Below, in pieces: positions 44,013-53,177 of a stretch of 64,000 nucleotides of DNA; within the stretch, counting starts at the first letter, position 1; every line of letters starts with the position of its first letter. A program made the position numbers and the translations under genes. Location: positions 248,001 to 312,000 of the forward strand of contig NZ_BMLW01000005.1 of assembly GCF_014645515.1 (NCBI RefSeq). Reading direction: 5' to 3'. The DNA is from Oceanobacillus neutriphilus. GTDB lineage: Bacteria > Bacillota > Bacilli > Bacillales > Amphibacillaceae. Under the pieces are notes generated by a model that had not been told where the DNA came from, searched no databases, and worked only from the letters and a program-made list of their open reading frames with translations.

Positions 44013-44579
44013 ATGAAAAAACAGGTAATAGATAAAAATTTAGATGAACATACCTTCCGTGATTTTTATTATTTAAAAGAGGAGCTTATAACCTTTTGTA
44101 AACAGGAAGGCTTGCAGGCAACAGGATCAAAAGAGGAATTAACCAATCGGATCGCCCATTACCTTAAAACTGGTGAAAAGCTCAGAACCAAGAGATCACC
44201 AAAACATCGTAAAAGTATGGATAAAATCTATCTGGAAAGTAAAATTGAAGATAATTTTGTATGCACAGAAGCTCATAGGGCTTTCTACAAAGAAAACATA
44301 GGTAGATCATTCTCTTTCAATGTGGTATTTCAACAATGGCTAAAGCAGAATACAGGAAAGACTTATCAGGATTCTATTACTGCGTATTATCAAATTTTAG
44401 AAGATAAAAAGAAGAACAAGACGAAAATAGATAAGCAATTTGAATATAATACGTATATTCGAGATTTCTTTGATGATAATAAAGACAAATCCTTAAAAGA
44501 CGCTATTGCATGCTGGAAGTACAAAAAATCGAATCCTGGCCATAATAAATATGAAAAAGATGATTTGAGGTTTTTATAA
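44013..44579 (+). CDS. SAP-domain protein with DUF6434-like C-terminus
   Basis: In this 188-residue basic protein, residues 15-55 form a SAP DNA-binding motif (LKEELITFCKQEGLQATGSK, then EELTNRIAHYLKTGEKL), preceded by an N-terminal DUF6434-like stretch. The C-terminal part has two similar helical repeats, REDTSFNVVFQQWLK-like (FSFNVVFQQWLKQNTGKTYQ) and DKSLKDAIACWKYKKS. It may bind DNA or nucleoid structures. A ribosome site TGAGGTG precedes the ATG. It follows the WYL regulator and ends at a bidirectional terminator. Confidence 0.75.
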   Translation: MKKQVIDKNLDEHTFRDFYYLKEELITFCKQEGLQATGSKEELTNRIAHYLKTGEKLRTKRSPKHRKSMDKIYLESKIEDNFVCTEAHRAFYKENIGRSFSFNVVFQQWLKQNTGKTYQDSITAYYQILEDKKKNKTKIDKQFEYNTYIRDFFDDNKDKSLKDAIACWKYKKSNPGHNKYEKDDLRFL

Positions 44580-44733
44580 TTTATCTAAGAGCTTAGGAAT
44601 GTGGTAATTCTTATATATCTTGAAGGAATTACGCTTTACATAATTTAAAATATCGTTTCAAAAATTGTGCAAAGTTTTGCGCTAATGCAGACAAGATAGT
44701 TTAATCAAATACAGTTACAATATGTAAAAACAA

Positions 44734-44777
44734 AGAACCAATAATTTGAGGTTTAAATATCTCATTTTATTGGCTCT
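44734..44777. terminator. Bidirectional terminator between SAP gene and histidine kinase gene
   Basis: AGAACCAATAA pairs with TTATTGGCTCT around a loop of about 22 nt, between two converging genes. Confidence 0.65.
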
Positions 44778-44787
44778 CTCTATAATT

Positions 44788-46239
44788 TTATGTTTCTTCA
44801 TCTCTTCGTTTTTCAGCATACCTATAAATTGGGAAAGTAATCTTAAACTGCGTTCCTAGATGAAGCTTACTGTTTAACGCAATTTCTCCGCCGTGAGCAA
44901 TGATGATTTGTCTTGCTATTGTCATTCCCAATCCTGTTCCAGAATTATTAGAAATTGCGCTTGTCCCCCGGTAATACCGATCGAATAGGTGTTCAATCGT
45001 TTCTTGATCCATACCGGCTCCATCATCTTCAATCAGAACACATATTTGTCTGGGATGAGATAATGCTTCATGAAGTATAATTTTAATTGTAGTATCAGGA
45101 GGATTATGTTTAATACTATTTGCGATTAAGTTTTCAAGTGCCCGCTGTACGTATTTCACATCCATATCCAAAAATATCTGTTCTTTATTTGTTTCAAATG
45201 AAAATACCTTATTTTTTGCTTCAGGCATTTTTTCCAATTGCTCCAACACATTTTTTATCACATTTACGAGATCTTTTTGTTCGAGCTGTATTGGAATAGT
45301 ATCATTTTTCAATTGAAAGGTTAAATTAAAGTCTTCTATTAATTGCTCCATATATTCCACACGTTCCTCCATTATTTTGGAAAAGTGGCGAACTTCAGTC
45401 TGTTCCCAAACATGTTCATCTGAGGAAAGAAGCACAGTGTACCCCTTAATAACAGATAAAGGTGTCCTTAGGTCATGAGAGACCCCGGTCATCCATTCTT
45501 CTCTTGTCTTGTCTAACAGCTCTCTTTCTTCTGTATTTCTCTTAAGAGTTGATGTCAGCCTGGAAAGCGCTTGATTCAATTCTTTATACGTATTATATTT
45601 TGCTTTATTTCTCCAGCGCTGCTTGATATTATATTTCCGATGATAAAAAGGTTCTTCGTATTTCCCTTTAGACAGACTTTCAATCCAGGATACGATATAG
45701 AGCAATGGAGCACCTAATTGTCTCCCGAAAAATATGGCGATGACTAATCCGGCCATAATGATGAAAAGAATCCATAGGTTATTCACCCAATATTGAAAAG
45801 GATTATTGCTTGTTAGCGGCTTTCCAAGCACCCATGTTAGATTCTGATTATCGACCGTGTTAGACCATGTAGATAATTGAAAATCATTTTTTGCAGGATA
45901 TAAGTAATCAGACACTAATTCCCCTGGAGTATAGTGGTTTGGTACACTTTCAGGAGTGTTAAAAGAAAAGACTTCGCTCCCCTGTTCATCTAATATTTGC
46001 ACCCACATATTGTTTTTCACCAAATCTTCTTTTGTTTCGGGGTCTACTGAAGGTATTTGATTAATTAAAACCGTATGCTCTGCGATTTCATTTATGGATA
46101 GCTGTGAAGTTTCTTTTTGATTATTTTCAAGAAAAAAGCTGATGAGAACAATACTGATTATAATAAGCAAGCTCCAGATAAGCATTAAGCTGAACAGGCG
46201 TGATACAAAATAGTAGGCAACCCGGTTTTTTAATTTCAC
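44788..46239 (-). CDS. Sensor histidine kinase, LanK-like
   Basis: The 483-residue membrane kinase has two membrane segments (about 15-37 and 150-172) enclosing an extracytoplasmic domain of about 110 residues. Then follow a HAMP-like linker, TGVSHDLRTPLSVIKGYTVL with the phosphoaccepting His, ENLIANSIKHNPPDTTIKII (N box), IEDDGAGMDQETIEHLFDRY (G1/F) and SGTGLGMTIARQIIIAHGG (G2). Its start overlaps the response regulator's stop by 4 bp (ATGA). The divergent neighbours form a LanFEG-type transporter, which suggests a sensor for a lantibiotic or other cell-wall-active peptide. Confidence 0.88.
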   Translation of the reverse strand: MKLKNRVAYYFVSRLFSLMLIWSLLIIISIVLISFFLENNQKETSQLSINEIAEHTVLINQIPSVDPETKEDLVKNNMWVQILDEQGSEVFSFNTPESVPNHYTPGELVSDYLYPAKNDFQLSTWSNTVDNQNLTWVLGKPLTSNNPFQYWVNNLWILFIIMAGLVIAIFFGRQLGAPLLYIVSWIESLSKGKYEEPFYHRKYNIKQRWRNKAKYNTYKELNQALSRLTSTLKRNTEERELLDKTREEWMTGVSHDLRTPLSVIKGYTVLLSSDEHVWEQTEVRHFSKIMEERVEYMEQLIEDFNLTFQLKNDTIPIQLEQKDLVNVIKNVLEQLEKMPEAKNKVFSFETNKEQIFLDMDVKYVQRALENLIANSIKHNPPDTTIKIILHEALSHPRQICVLIEDDGAGMDQETIEHLFDRYYRGTSAISNNSGTGLGMTIARQIIIAHGGEIALNSKLHLGTQFKITFPIYRYAEKRRDEET

Positions 46240-46961
46240 AACGAGTCCCCGTTTGTGCTGGTTTCAAATAGATAGCCTAATCCCCGGATGGTTTTTATCC
46301 ATTTAGGCCTGCCTGGATCTTCTTCTATTTTTTCGCGTAAACGCCGTACATGTACCATCACCGTACTATCCCCGACATAAAATTCTCCCCAAACATCTTT
46401 ATAAATCTGGTGCTTGCTTAAAATTAAATTAGGATGTTCACAAAAATAGAGTAACAGCTTCATTTCCTGGGTTGGACACTCTACCCGTACACCATTCACT
46501 ATCAGTCTTCCTGTATTGGGATCTATATTAAAAGCACCATAATCATAAACTTGTTTCCGTCTTTGCCGGGACGGAATTTGCAGGGAACGCCTTAACTGGG
46601 CTTTGACACGGGCTACCACTTCTAATGGATTAAAAGGCTTTGTAATATAGTCATCACCGCCAAAGCTGAATCCCTGCAGCTTATCTAAATCTGTAGTTTT
46701 TGCTGTAAGAAACAGGACAGGAACATCTGTCTCCGAACGAATTTTGCCACAGAGTGTAAAACCGTCTATATCAGGTAACATCACATCTAACAATATAATG
46801 TGAGGATTATTTTGTGTTGTCATTAAAATGGCTTCTGCTCCCGTAGTGGCTATAAAGACATTTTGAAAGCCTTCTTTTTCAAATATAGTAATTAATAAAT
46901 CTAAAATATGCTGATCGTCATCAACGATAAGAATGTTATGATCTTCGAGTTTTAGGGCCAC
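46236..46961 (-). CDS. OmpR-family response regulator, LanR-like
   Basis: In this 241-residue protein, residues 8-125 are a receiver with the acidic DDD pair in ILIVDDDQHILD, the phosphoacceptor Asp in IILLDVMLPDIDG, Thr in FLTAKTTDLDK and Lys in YITKPFNP. A C-terminal winged helix follows (VECPTQEMKLLLYFCEHPNL, then VWGEFYVGDSTVMVHVRRLR and GLGYLF). It forms an operon with the histidine kinase and probably activates the divergent transporter operon from the 250-bp gap between them. Confidence 0.9.
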   Translation of the reverse strand: MALKLEDHNILIVDDDQHILDLLITIFEKEGFQNVFIATTGAEAILMTTQNNPHIILLDVMLPDIDGFTLCGKIRSETDVPVLFLTAKTTDLDKLQGFSFGGDDYITKPFNPLEVVARVKAQLRRSLQIPSRQRRKQVYDYGAFNIDPNTGRLIVNGVRVECPTQEMKLLLYFCEHPNLILSKHQIYKDVWGEFYVGDSTVMVHVRRLREKIEEDPGRPKWIKTIRGLGYLFETSTNGDSL

Positions 46962-47210
46962 ATTTCATCCCCCTTCCTATTTTCATTAGTACTATTCTAC
47001 ATTAAAAATAAGTAAAAATATCCTTTTGAGTAAAGAATTTATATACCGTTTAAGTTTCTGAAAAATATGATTACTATATAACCCAAGCTACTCTAAGTAT
47101 GTAAGGGAAATAGAAAAATATTCGAGATTAGATTGTTAAGCAAATGTTCAGGTAAAGTTTCATTCGCGTTTAATTTATTTCATTTACGATAGAAATGAGG
47201 TGATAAACAA

Positions 47211-48080
47211 ATGAATGATCAAATATTGATGACAAATGATCTAACAAAAAAGTACAAAAAACACACATCTGTAGATGGATTAAATTTACGGATTGAACGT
47301 GGACAAATATATGGATTTCTTGGTCCAAATGGAGCTGGTAAAACCACGACAATCCGTATGTTACTCGGGTTAATAAAACCTACAAAAGGGAACATTGAAA
47401 TTTTTGGGCAGAGCCTGAAAAAGAATCGTCTGCAAATTTTACAGCAGATCGGTTCGTTGGTGGAATCCCCAACATATTATGGAAATTTAACTGGCCGGGA
47501 GAATTTAGAAGCTGTTCGCAGGTTACGAGATCTTCCAGAAAAGCGCGTGAATGAAGTGTTAGAGATGGTAAGACTAAGCAAGGTTGCAAACAGACTGACA
47601 AAAGAATATTCGCTTGGAATGAAGCAGCGCCTGGGAATTGCTGCTGCAATGCTCAGTAATCCAGATTTATTAATACTGGATGAGCCAACAAATGGTTTAG
47701 ATCCATCTGGTATCCAAGAAATTAGAGAGCTAATTAAAGAATTACCTGAAGCTGGAATGAGTGTCCTTGTATCCAGCCACTTGCTTAGTGAAATAGATCA
47801 AATGGCTACACAGGTTGGCATCATTAATAACGGGAAAATGATTTTCCAAGATTCCATTGAACGCTTAAGACAAAAGCAGAAACCCCTATTAAAAGAGCAA
47901 GGCATCAAGGCTGATTTACAAAACGACTTCTTGTGGTTATCGCAAACAGAACCTGCATTTGTATCAGATATGAACGCTAGTTTGGTTCATTCAGGTGTCT
48001 CGGTCTATCGTCTGGAAGAAGTAAAAAGAACACTGGAAGACATCTTCTTAGAATTAACAGGTACAGAGGGCAGCCTATGA
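47211..48080 (+). CDS. ABC transporter ATP-binding protein, LanF/BcrA-like
   Basis: In this 289-residue ATPase, the Walker A is FLGPNGAGKTTTIRMLLGL, the Q loop lies in GSLVESPTYYGNLTGRENLE, the signature is YSLGMKQRLGIAAAMLSNPD, and LLILDEPTNGLDPSG is Walker B with the D loop. The subfamily with VESPTYYGNLTGRENL is that of bacitracin/lantibiotic self-protection. A C-terminal tail of about 70 residues follows. GAGGTGAT precedes the start. Its stop overlaps the next permease start by 4 bp. The transporter probably expels membrane-inserted peptides. Confidence 0.9.
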   Translation: MNDQILMTNDLTKKYKKHTSVDGLNLRIERGQIYGFLGPNGAGKTTTIRMLLGLIKPTKGNIEIFGQSLKKNRLQILQQIGSLVESPTYYGNLTGRENLEAVRRLRDLPEKRVNEVLEMVRLSKVANRLTKEYSLGMKQRLGIAAAMLSNPDLLILDEPTNGLDPSGIQEIRELIKELPEAGMSVLVSSHLLSEIDQMATQVGIINNGKMIFQDSIERLRQKQKPLLKEQGIKADLQNDFLWLSQTEPAFVSDMNASLVHSGVSVYRLEEVKRTLEDIFLELTGTEGSL

Positions 48081-48835
48081 GAAAGATATTATGGGCAGAG
48101 CAGTTAAAATTAAAGCGCTCGTCGTTATTGATTATTGTTTTATTGGTACCATTACTTATCTTGTCATATGAGCTGGTGAATTTTACTTATCGAGCAGAGT
48201 TTGTGGAAAAGCAAGCAGAGATGTTCGGTGCTGCTTCCATGTGGATGTATTTATTGTACGACAATAGTCTGTTATTTGGACTGGGGTTCCCATTAGCCGC
48301 CACACTTACCGCGTCTGTGATAGCCAATATTGAACATCAAGCAAATGGATGGAAGCAGACCCTTTCCATGCCTGTCTCAAGAGGGAAAATTTATGTGAGT
48401 AAATTTATGTGGCTAACGGTTAGCCTATTCCTCTCTGTTACTATTTTTCTGATTGGAATGGTTTTTCTTGGGAAAGTACTTGGATTTGGAGGACCTATAC
48501 CTTGGAGCTTATTGATAGGCGACTGTTACGGAATGTTGATTGCCGTATTACCAATGATGGCTTTTCAATTTTGGTTATCCATGACCATTAAAAATCAGGC
48601 CTTCTCGATTCTTATTGGAGCAATTTCTGCTATTATGGGTTTATTTTTAGCAGCTGCCCAAACAACAAGATGGTTCCCATTAGCCTATCCAAGCCAGGCA
48701 TCAACGGTTGTATTGCAATATGAAGGATTAGGATTTAACCAAGATTTTTCTGCTTTTCTTGTCATCAATCTGTTATTAGTTATCGCCCTGATGTTTATCG
48801 GTTCCATACATTTTGCTAAACAGAATGTGCAGTAA
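48077..48835 (+). CDS. ABC-2 type permease, LanE-like
   Basis: The 252-residue protein has six membrane segments and a short amphipathic start MRKILWAEQLKLKRSSLLII. The conserved ANIEHQANGWKQTLSMPVSR (E-H/W-x(3-4)-W/K pattern) is typical of LanE/LanG and MutE/EpiE-type lantibiotic-immunity permeases. It overlaps the ATPase gene by 4 bp and is 9 bp upstream of a second permease gene, which is frameshifted. It should normally form a heterodimer with that protein. Confidence 0.85.
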   Translation: MRKILWAEQLKLKRSSLLIIVLLVPLLILSYELVNFTYRAEFVEKQAEMFGAASMWMYLLYDNSLLFGLGFPLAATLTASVIANIEHQANGWKQTLSMPVSRGKIYVSKFMWLTVSLFLSVTIFLIGMVFLGKVLGFGGPIPWSLLIGDCYGMLIAVLPMMAFQFWLSMTIKNQAFSILIGAISAIMGLFLAAAQTTRWFPLAYPSQASTVVLQYEGLGFNQDFSAFLVINLLLVIALMFIGSIHFAKQNVQ

Positions 48836-48844
48836 GGAGGAATT

Positions 48845-49583
48845 ATGTTGAAAAATATATTATATGTTGAACGATTAAAATTAAAACGCTCCAAGTTGTG
48901 GCTGCTTTACTTGCTGGGCCCATTATTGGGTGTGTTTCTGGCTTATATTAATTTCTTTAAAAACTATGATCTCTTTTATGCAGCCTGGAGATAATGAATG
49001 GATAGAAGCATGGACACAGGTAGCATTATTTATGGGCCCGTTTGTATTGCCTATCCTGGTTGGGGTACTCACTGCGCTCGTTTGCAGAAATGAACATGTC
49101 GGCGGTGGCTGGAAACAGCTATTAGCTTTACCGATCAAATATTCGGATATCTTTTTAGGTAAATTTTTAACCGTCGTAAAAATGGTAGTTATTTCGATGG
49201 TTATCTTATTAATTTTATTTATAGGATTTGGTTACGTAAAGGGTATAGAAGGCAGTCTTCCCCTATTTACAATATTCGGATTCGTGCTGAGAGGTATTTT
49301 TGCTTGTTTACCCTTGATTCTCCTGCAGCTGACGATATCCATCAGGGCAAAAACCTTTGGCATCCCATTAGCTGTCAGTATTGTTTTTACTCTCCCGGCT
49401 ATTATCATTGCCAGCACACCTTTAGGACAGATTTATCCTTGGACGCAGCCTATGCTCGCCATGTCACCTGAGGATGAATCACCTATTCAATCTTATTGGT
49501 TGTTTTATTCATTAGTTATTGGAACCTTCGTAGTTTTATTGATTTATGGCTTACGAAATTTTGTGAAGCGGGATACAATTTAA
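48845..49583 (+). pseudogene. Second lantibiotic-immunity permease (LanG-like), frameshifted
   Basis: An ATG at 48845, after AAGGAGGAATT, opens MLKNILYVERLKLKRSKLWL and continues to NYDLFYAAWR, where a TAA stops it. Another frame takes over with MQPGDNEWIEAWTQ and runs on through CRNEHVGGGWKQLLALPIKY to the end at 49583. Joined, they give a normal permease of about 245 residues. The two frames differ by one base in the CTCTTTTATG stretch at 48971-48980, where one T too many appears. Either the gene is inactivated, or the T run is an assembly error or a slippage site. Confidence 0.8.
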
Positions 49584-49671
49584 TTTGGTCTGGTGTTTCT
49601 CTAAGTAAATAAAAAATCATTTATCATGACTTTAATTTAATAATACACAATAGTTAAATACCGCATTTCAT

Positions 49672-49718
49672 GGGGATATTGCACAATCAGATACCTGTTT
49701 GTACAATATCCCCTTTTT
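49672..49718 (+). terminator. Hairpin terminator after the LanFEG-like operon
   Basis: GGGGATATTG(C)ACAA pairs with TTGT(A)CAATATCCCC, followed by TTTTT. The loop with TCAGATACCTG is shared with the hairpin at 51927, flanking the other end of the split Rpn gene. Confidence 0.75.
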
Positions 49719-49735
49719 CATTCCATTATTTTTGG

Positions 49736-50521
49736 TTATTCTGAAGTAAGTTTTTTAATATCTTCTTTACTTAGTTCGGTGATTTCCGCTATTTGGTCAA
49801 TCGGCATTTCTCTTGCTAACAATTTCAAAACTATTTCTTGTTTTCCTTTTTCTATTCCCTCTTCGATTCCTTCTTTTTTCCCTTCTTGTATCCCTTCCTC
49901 TTTCCCTCTCTCATAATAAGAATTCGGCAGCTGCATCACCATGTCTTTTTCCACCTCTGGCAGATTCTCCATTTGGTCCATCATTTGTGCCTCCTCTTCC
50001 TTGTTTAATTTTAAATAGGTTTCGAAATATCCGTAAAGAAACTCCATTTTGGCCGGATCGATTTTCATCCGGGTAACCATACGCAGAAATTCCATCTTCA
50101 CCTGAACCCGTTCATGCTCTTCATACCCCATCTGACTGAGCAATGCTGCTGCAGCCGGGTTGTCTGATTCAATATATTCTCTCCAGTTTTTCTGGATCAG
50201 ATGTAATTGTAAAAAGTTAAATTGAAGTACTTCTTGGGTGGGTGTATCGATTTTGAATTGAGTCGGTTCATCTTTTTTCCTATTATAACTCAAAACAGCG
50301 ATAGGTTGAATTGGTATGCGGTGTTTGGCGTAAAGATAACTGAAGTAAAGAAACATTCTTTCAGGGAAATCCGCTTCATGAGTTGATTGGGCTTCGGTGT
50401 GGATATGCAGGATTTTGTCCTGGTGGTTTAGCTTTACTTCTGCGAGAACGTCAATTTCTTTCTTGCGGCCTTTGATGTAGTCCGGAAATATACTGATAAA
50501 TTCTAAGTGTATTGAATACAT
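49736..50521 (-). pseudogene. Rpn/PDDEXK_2 family nuclease (transposase-like), 5' part missing
   Basis: The 261-residue frame has PD-(D/E)xK-type core residues in DYIKGRKKEIDVLAEVKLNH and ILHIHTEAQSTHEADFPERM, then FLYFSYLYAKHRIPIQPIAV, all typical of Rpn recombination-promoting nucleases. The tail has charged repeats (EEGIQEGKKEGIEEGIEKGK) followed by EITELSKEDIKKL. Family members normally start about 40-50 residues earlier with MKHDRLxKxLIxxFFEEFIE. That piece is absent here but is present, in the same orientation, at 51668-51832. So this gene was most likely broken by the intervening 1.1 kb. The shortened protein could still be made from 50521. Confidence 0.75.
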
Positions 50522-50976
50522 CGTAATCCATTTATATCAACGTTTCGGGGATTGTTATATGGATAAAAGTGTATGAAAAAGGATTAAAAATGACATTACT
50601 TGAACCAATTTGAACCAAAATGATAGATGTTAGTTGAATACAAATCTAATTACTATATTATTTCTGACCATAACTTTAACATTAGCTTTAATAGTGCATT
50701 TCATTCTAAATTAATACCTATGTGATATTTCTCTTACCATGGCAAATCAATAAACTTATACGATTAATGTAAAATATACACTTATAGAAAATCAATTGAA
50801 AATAAGCGAAATATATAACCATGAAGTCGCCACTGTTTCGTCACTGAAAATGGAGAACAGTTACATACTACTAGAAAAAACACTTGGATATACACCCAAG
50901 CGTTTTCGCTACCTATGTCCCTCAAATTTTCAACAATCGCGCCCCGTTTATGGGAATGGGTTCCATTTCCATATGC
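50522..50976. other. Gap holding a terminator, otherwise no gene
   Basis: AT-rich sequence inside the segment that separates the two Rpn pieces. Its right end has MEMEPIPINGARLLKI encoded on the minus strand as a short frame downstream of the acetyltransferase, with no known family. The only clear signal is the terminator at 50873-50904. Confidence 0.4.
50873..50904 (-). terminator. Terminator after the acetyltransferase gene
   Basis: AACGCTTGG pairs with CCAAGTGTT on the minus strand (one G:U) around an 8-nt loop, followed by six Ts. Confidence 0.7.
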
Positions 50977-51423
50977 TCAGACATATTTTTCTGGTATGTA
51001 CAACCGCATATAAAGATAACCATTCTCCATATCGTCTGTTATTTCAAAGCCTATGTTGCTCCAAAATTTTTGTGCAGTTTTATTTTCTGGTTTAACCGGT
51101 AAGGAAATCCTTCTTGCATTATATTCTTTACACAAATAATCAATACAAAGCTTAGCCGCTACTGAACCATAGCCTCTTTTTTGAAAACGGCTATCTATCA
51201 TAAAATTTATGATTTGGGGGTTGTTATTGCCAATATACATTAAAACATAGCCCACCATCATATTATCGGCATAAATTGCAAAGGGGCGTGCACCATCATA
51301 AAGCACCCAAGCTTCGGCTAAAGACCACGCTACAGCGTCTACGAAGTCCTCATCGATCGCAGTTGCATGCAAATTTAAACATTCTTCATAATTATCCTCA
51401 TTAATTGTTCTTAACTCCACCAA
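50977..51423 (-). CDS. GNAT family N-acetyltransferase
   Basis: The 148-residue protein shows the GNAT fold. MVELRTINEDNYEECLNLHA opens it. NFMIDSRFQKRGYGSVAAKL holds the acetyl-CoA loop (RGYGS). NKTAQKFWSNIGFEITDDM completes the core, close to spermidine-acetyltransferase-like proteins. GGAAGGTGA lies upstream of the start. It lies wholly inside the stretch that splits the Rpn gene. The acceptor is not predictable. Confidence 0.85.
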   Translation of the reverse strand: MVELRTINEDNYEECLNLHATAIDEDFVDAVAWSLAEAWVLYDGARPFAIYADNMMVGYVLMYIGNNNPQIINFMIDSRFQKRGYGSVAAKLCIDYLCKEYNARRISLPVKPENKTAQKFWSNIGFEITDDMENGYLYMRLYIPEKYV

Positions 51424-51530
51424 AAAATATCACCTTCCAAACATAGTTAAGGATGTTTAATGTAAATAATTCAACTTTTGAAAAGTGGAATTAGCAAATA
51501 AATCTTAATACAACCTGAAAATCCTAGAAC

Positions 51531-51638
51531 TTAATGCTCCAATTGATGTTGAATCAGTTCTCCTTGATAATAGTCATTCATATAGTCGCATTGCACCACT
51601 TTATTATTATAGATATACTTCTTGTTCAATAAAGTGAA
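51531..51638 (-). other. Unidentified short coding remnant
   Basis: A frame of about 35 codons ends KVVQCDYMNDYYQGELIQHQ then LEH and a stop. A different frame just upstream reads MKFHFIEQEVYL. Joined by one shift they could be one small protein of about 40 residues. I recognise no family. It lies in the segment between the two Rpn pieces. Confidence 0.3.
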
Positions 51639-51667
51639 ACTTCATTCAATGGAAGTCTTACAGACAG

Positions 51668-51832
51668 TTACACTGCGGGGAAGGTCACTTTGGAGAAATC
51701 AATGTAGGGGTGAAGATTGGGGAAAAACGCTTCGATGAACTCTTCGAAAAACTCTTTTATCAGCTTTTTCGTCAGCCGATCATGTTTCATGTAGTCTGCT
51801 TCTTCTTCTAAAATTACTGGTACAGTGAACAA
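51668..51832 (-). pseudogene. N-terminal fragment of an Rpn family nuclease gene
   Basis: The frame from TTG 51832 (after AAAGGAAG) reads LFTVPVILEEEADYMKHDRL, then TKKLIKEFFEEFIEAFFPNL, then HPYIDFSKVTF before a TAA at 51668. This is exactly the N-terminal start that the Rpn gene at 49736-50521 lacks, in the same orientation and ending about where that gene resumes. It is best explained as the severed head of that gene, although a second gene copy that decayed independently is possible. Confidence 0.8.
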
Positions 51833-51926
51833 TAGAACACTTCCTTTCTTTGAATTATTTTTATTTTACCAATACTTCTACAAAAAATCCACTACAATAA
51901 ATGAAATCATATAATTAATTAGAAGA

Positions 51927-51972
51927 GGCTGTTGCACTTTCAGTTACCTGATTGTGCAACAGCCCTTTTTTT
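51927..51972 (+). terminator. Hairpin with T run upstream of the Rpn head
   Basis: GGCTGTTGCAC pairs perfectly with GTGCAACAGCC, followed by CTTTTTTT. The loop contains TCAGTTACCTG. The stem-loop is a relative of the one at 49672-49718 (shared GCAC, TCAG, TACCTG, TTGT and CAA blocks). Confidence 0.75.
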
Positions 51973-52169
51973 GCCTTTTTATTCAGCAAGACACCCTTTT
52001 CTATTGTTTTAGTCGTGTAAAACGATTAACTATTTGAATAGAATGATGATATTGCTTGACTGATTTAATCCGATTTGAAACGAAAACCAACACACTTATT
52101 TACAATCCAGTCGTCTGTTGGAAAACTGCAATGCGGAAAATACTCATATAGGTCCTGACTCGAAATCCC

Positions 52170-52706
52170 TTACTGTATGTAATTCTTTTTCAAAATTCCA
52201 TACACTTCTACATCTTCATAGCTCCCCCATCTGAGAACATCTTCCTTTAAAGTTCCTTCATAGGTTAAACCAATTTTTTGCATTACTTTTGCCGATGCGA
52301 TATTTTTCTTCATAACTGGAGCCCATATCCGGTTAAGGTCTAATTCATTGAATCCAAATGCTAGCATAGCTTTTGCCATTTCTGTCGCAAATCCTTTTCC
52401 CCAATAGTCCTTCCCTATCCAATAAGCCAATTCACCTTTATTATGTATTTTATCAATTCGGATTGTCATGGTTCCTATCAATTGATTTTCATTTTTTAAC
52501 ACTACCGCAAGCGGATAAACATCTCCATTCTTAATAAGTTCAGAGTGGCTGTTTATCCATTCTTCCACTTTCTCCGCTGTATATGGGTAAGGAATAAAAG
52601 TTGTTTCTGCAATTGCTTTATCATCAGCTAAATTCTGGACTGCCGATATATCAGCGACGTTATAAGGTCTCATAAATAATCTTTCTGTCTCTATTCGTTG
52701 TAACAT
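52170..52706 (-). CDS. RimJ/RimL-like GNAT acetyltransferase
   Basis: The 178-residue protein starts LQRIETERLFMRPYNVADIS, with the T-E-R-L-x-L-R-P signature of ribosomal-protein-type acetyltransferases. GELAYWIGKDYWGKGFATEM contains the acetyl-CoA motif (WGKGFAT) and ASAKVMQKIGLTYEGTLKED follows. A single gene on the minus strand. The substrate could be a protein N-terminus or a small molecule. Confidence 0.88.
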   Translation of the reverse strand: MLQRIETERLFMRPYNVADISAVQNLADDKAIAETTFIPYPYTAEKVEEWINSHSELIKNGDVYPLAVVLKNENQLIGTMTIRIDKIHNKGELAYWIGKDYWGKGFATEMAKAMLAFGFNELDLNRIWAPVMKKNIASAKVMQKIGLTYEGTLKEDVLRWGSYEDVEVYGILKKNYIQ

Positions 52707-52850
52707 ACTCTATTCCCTTTCTTTCAAAAAGAATTCATTTTAAGTATTCTTCAAAATGAATTCTTTAGTGAAAAATTAGTATAATTTTTATATCCGTTAC
52801 TTTAAATTGCACTTATTTATCGAAGGCAATATGCGCTTAATAGCTCTTAA

Positions 52851-53177
52851 TTAAACGGCTTGAACTCCAATATTCATATACTTTTTTATTTCCTTATATT
52901 TACGTTTTATTTCTTTATCTCTATCATATATAAAATCCGTTTTACCATTTACATCACCTATCAATGTAAGTAATTTTTTCTCTTTGTCAAATTGATATTT
53001 ATATTCCGCAGTTAAATCATTATCAATCATGCAAGTAGTTGTCACTAATAAACCAACATTGTTTGACTCAAAGTTTACTGATGTATAATTTGGCAAGATA
53101 ACATTGTTAATTAACTCTTCCGGACTAACTTTGGGAGAATATACTTCATCGTATAACCTTTCAATCATTTTATTCAT
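52851..53177 (-). CDS. Small unknown protein coupled to a helicase
   Basis: The 108-residue protein has a helical start (MNKMIERLYDEVYSPKVSPE), a middle of short beta strands (VGLLVTTTCMIDNDLTAEYK) and a lysine-rich end (EIKRKYKEIKKYMNIG). I recognise no family. The ATG overlaps the helicase stop as TAATG, and AAGGAGG lies inside the 3' end of the helicase gene, so it is translated from the same mRNA and probably works with the helicase. Confidence 0.75.
   Translation of the reverse strand: MNKMIERLYDEVYSPKVSPEELINNVILPNYTSVNFESNNVGLLVTTTCMIDNDLTAEYKYQFDKEKKLLTLIGDVNGKTDFIYDRDKEIKRKYKEIKKYMNIGVQAV

Noticed and set aside
44788-49583. Lantibiotic biosynthesis cluster
   Set aside because: Only immunity-type transporter and two-component genes are present; no LanA, LanBC/LanM or LanT was seen.
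49736-51832. Insertion sequence splitting the Rpn gene
   Set aside because: No transposase, terminal inverted repeats or target duplication could be identified in the intervening 1.1 kb; the origin of the split is left open.
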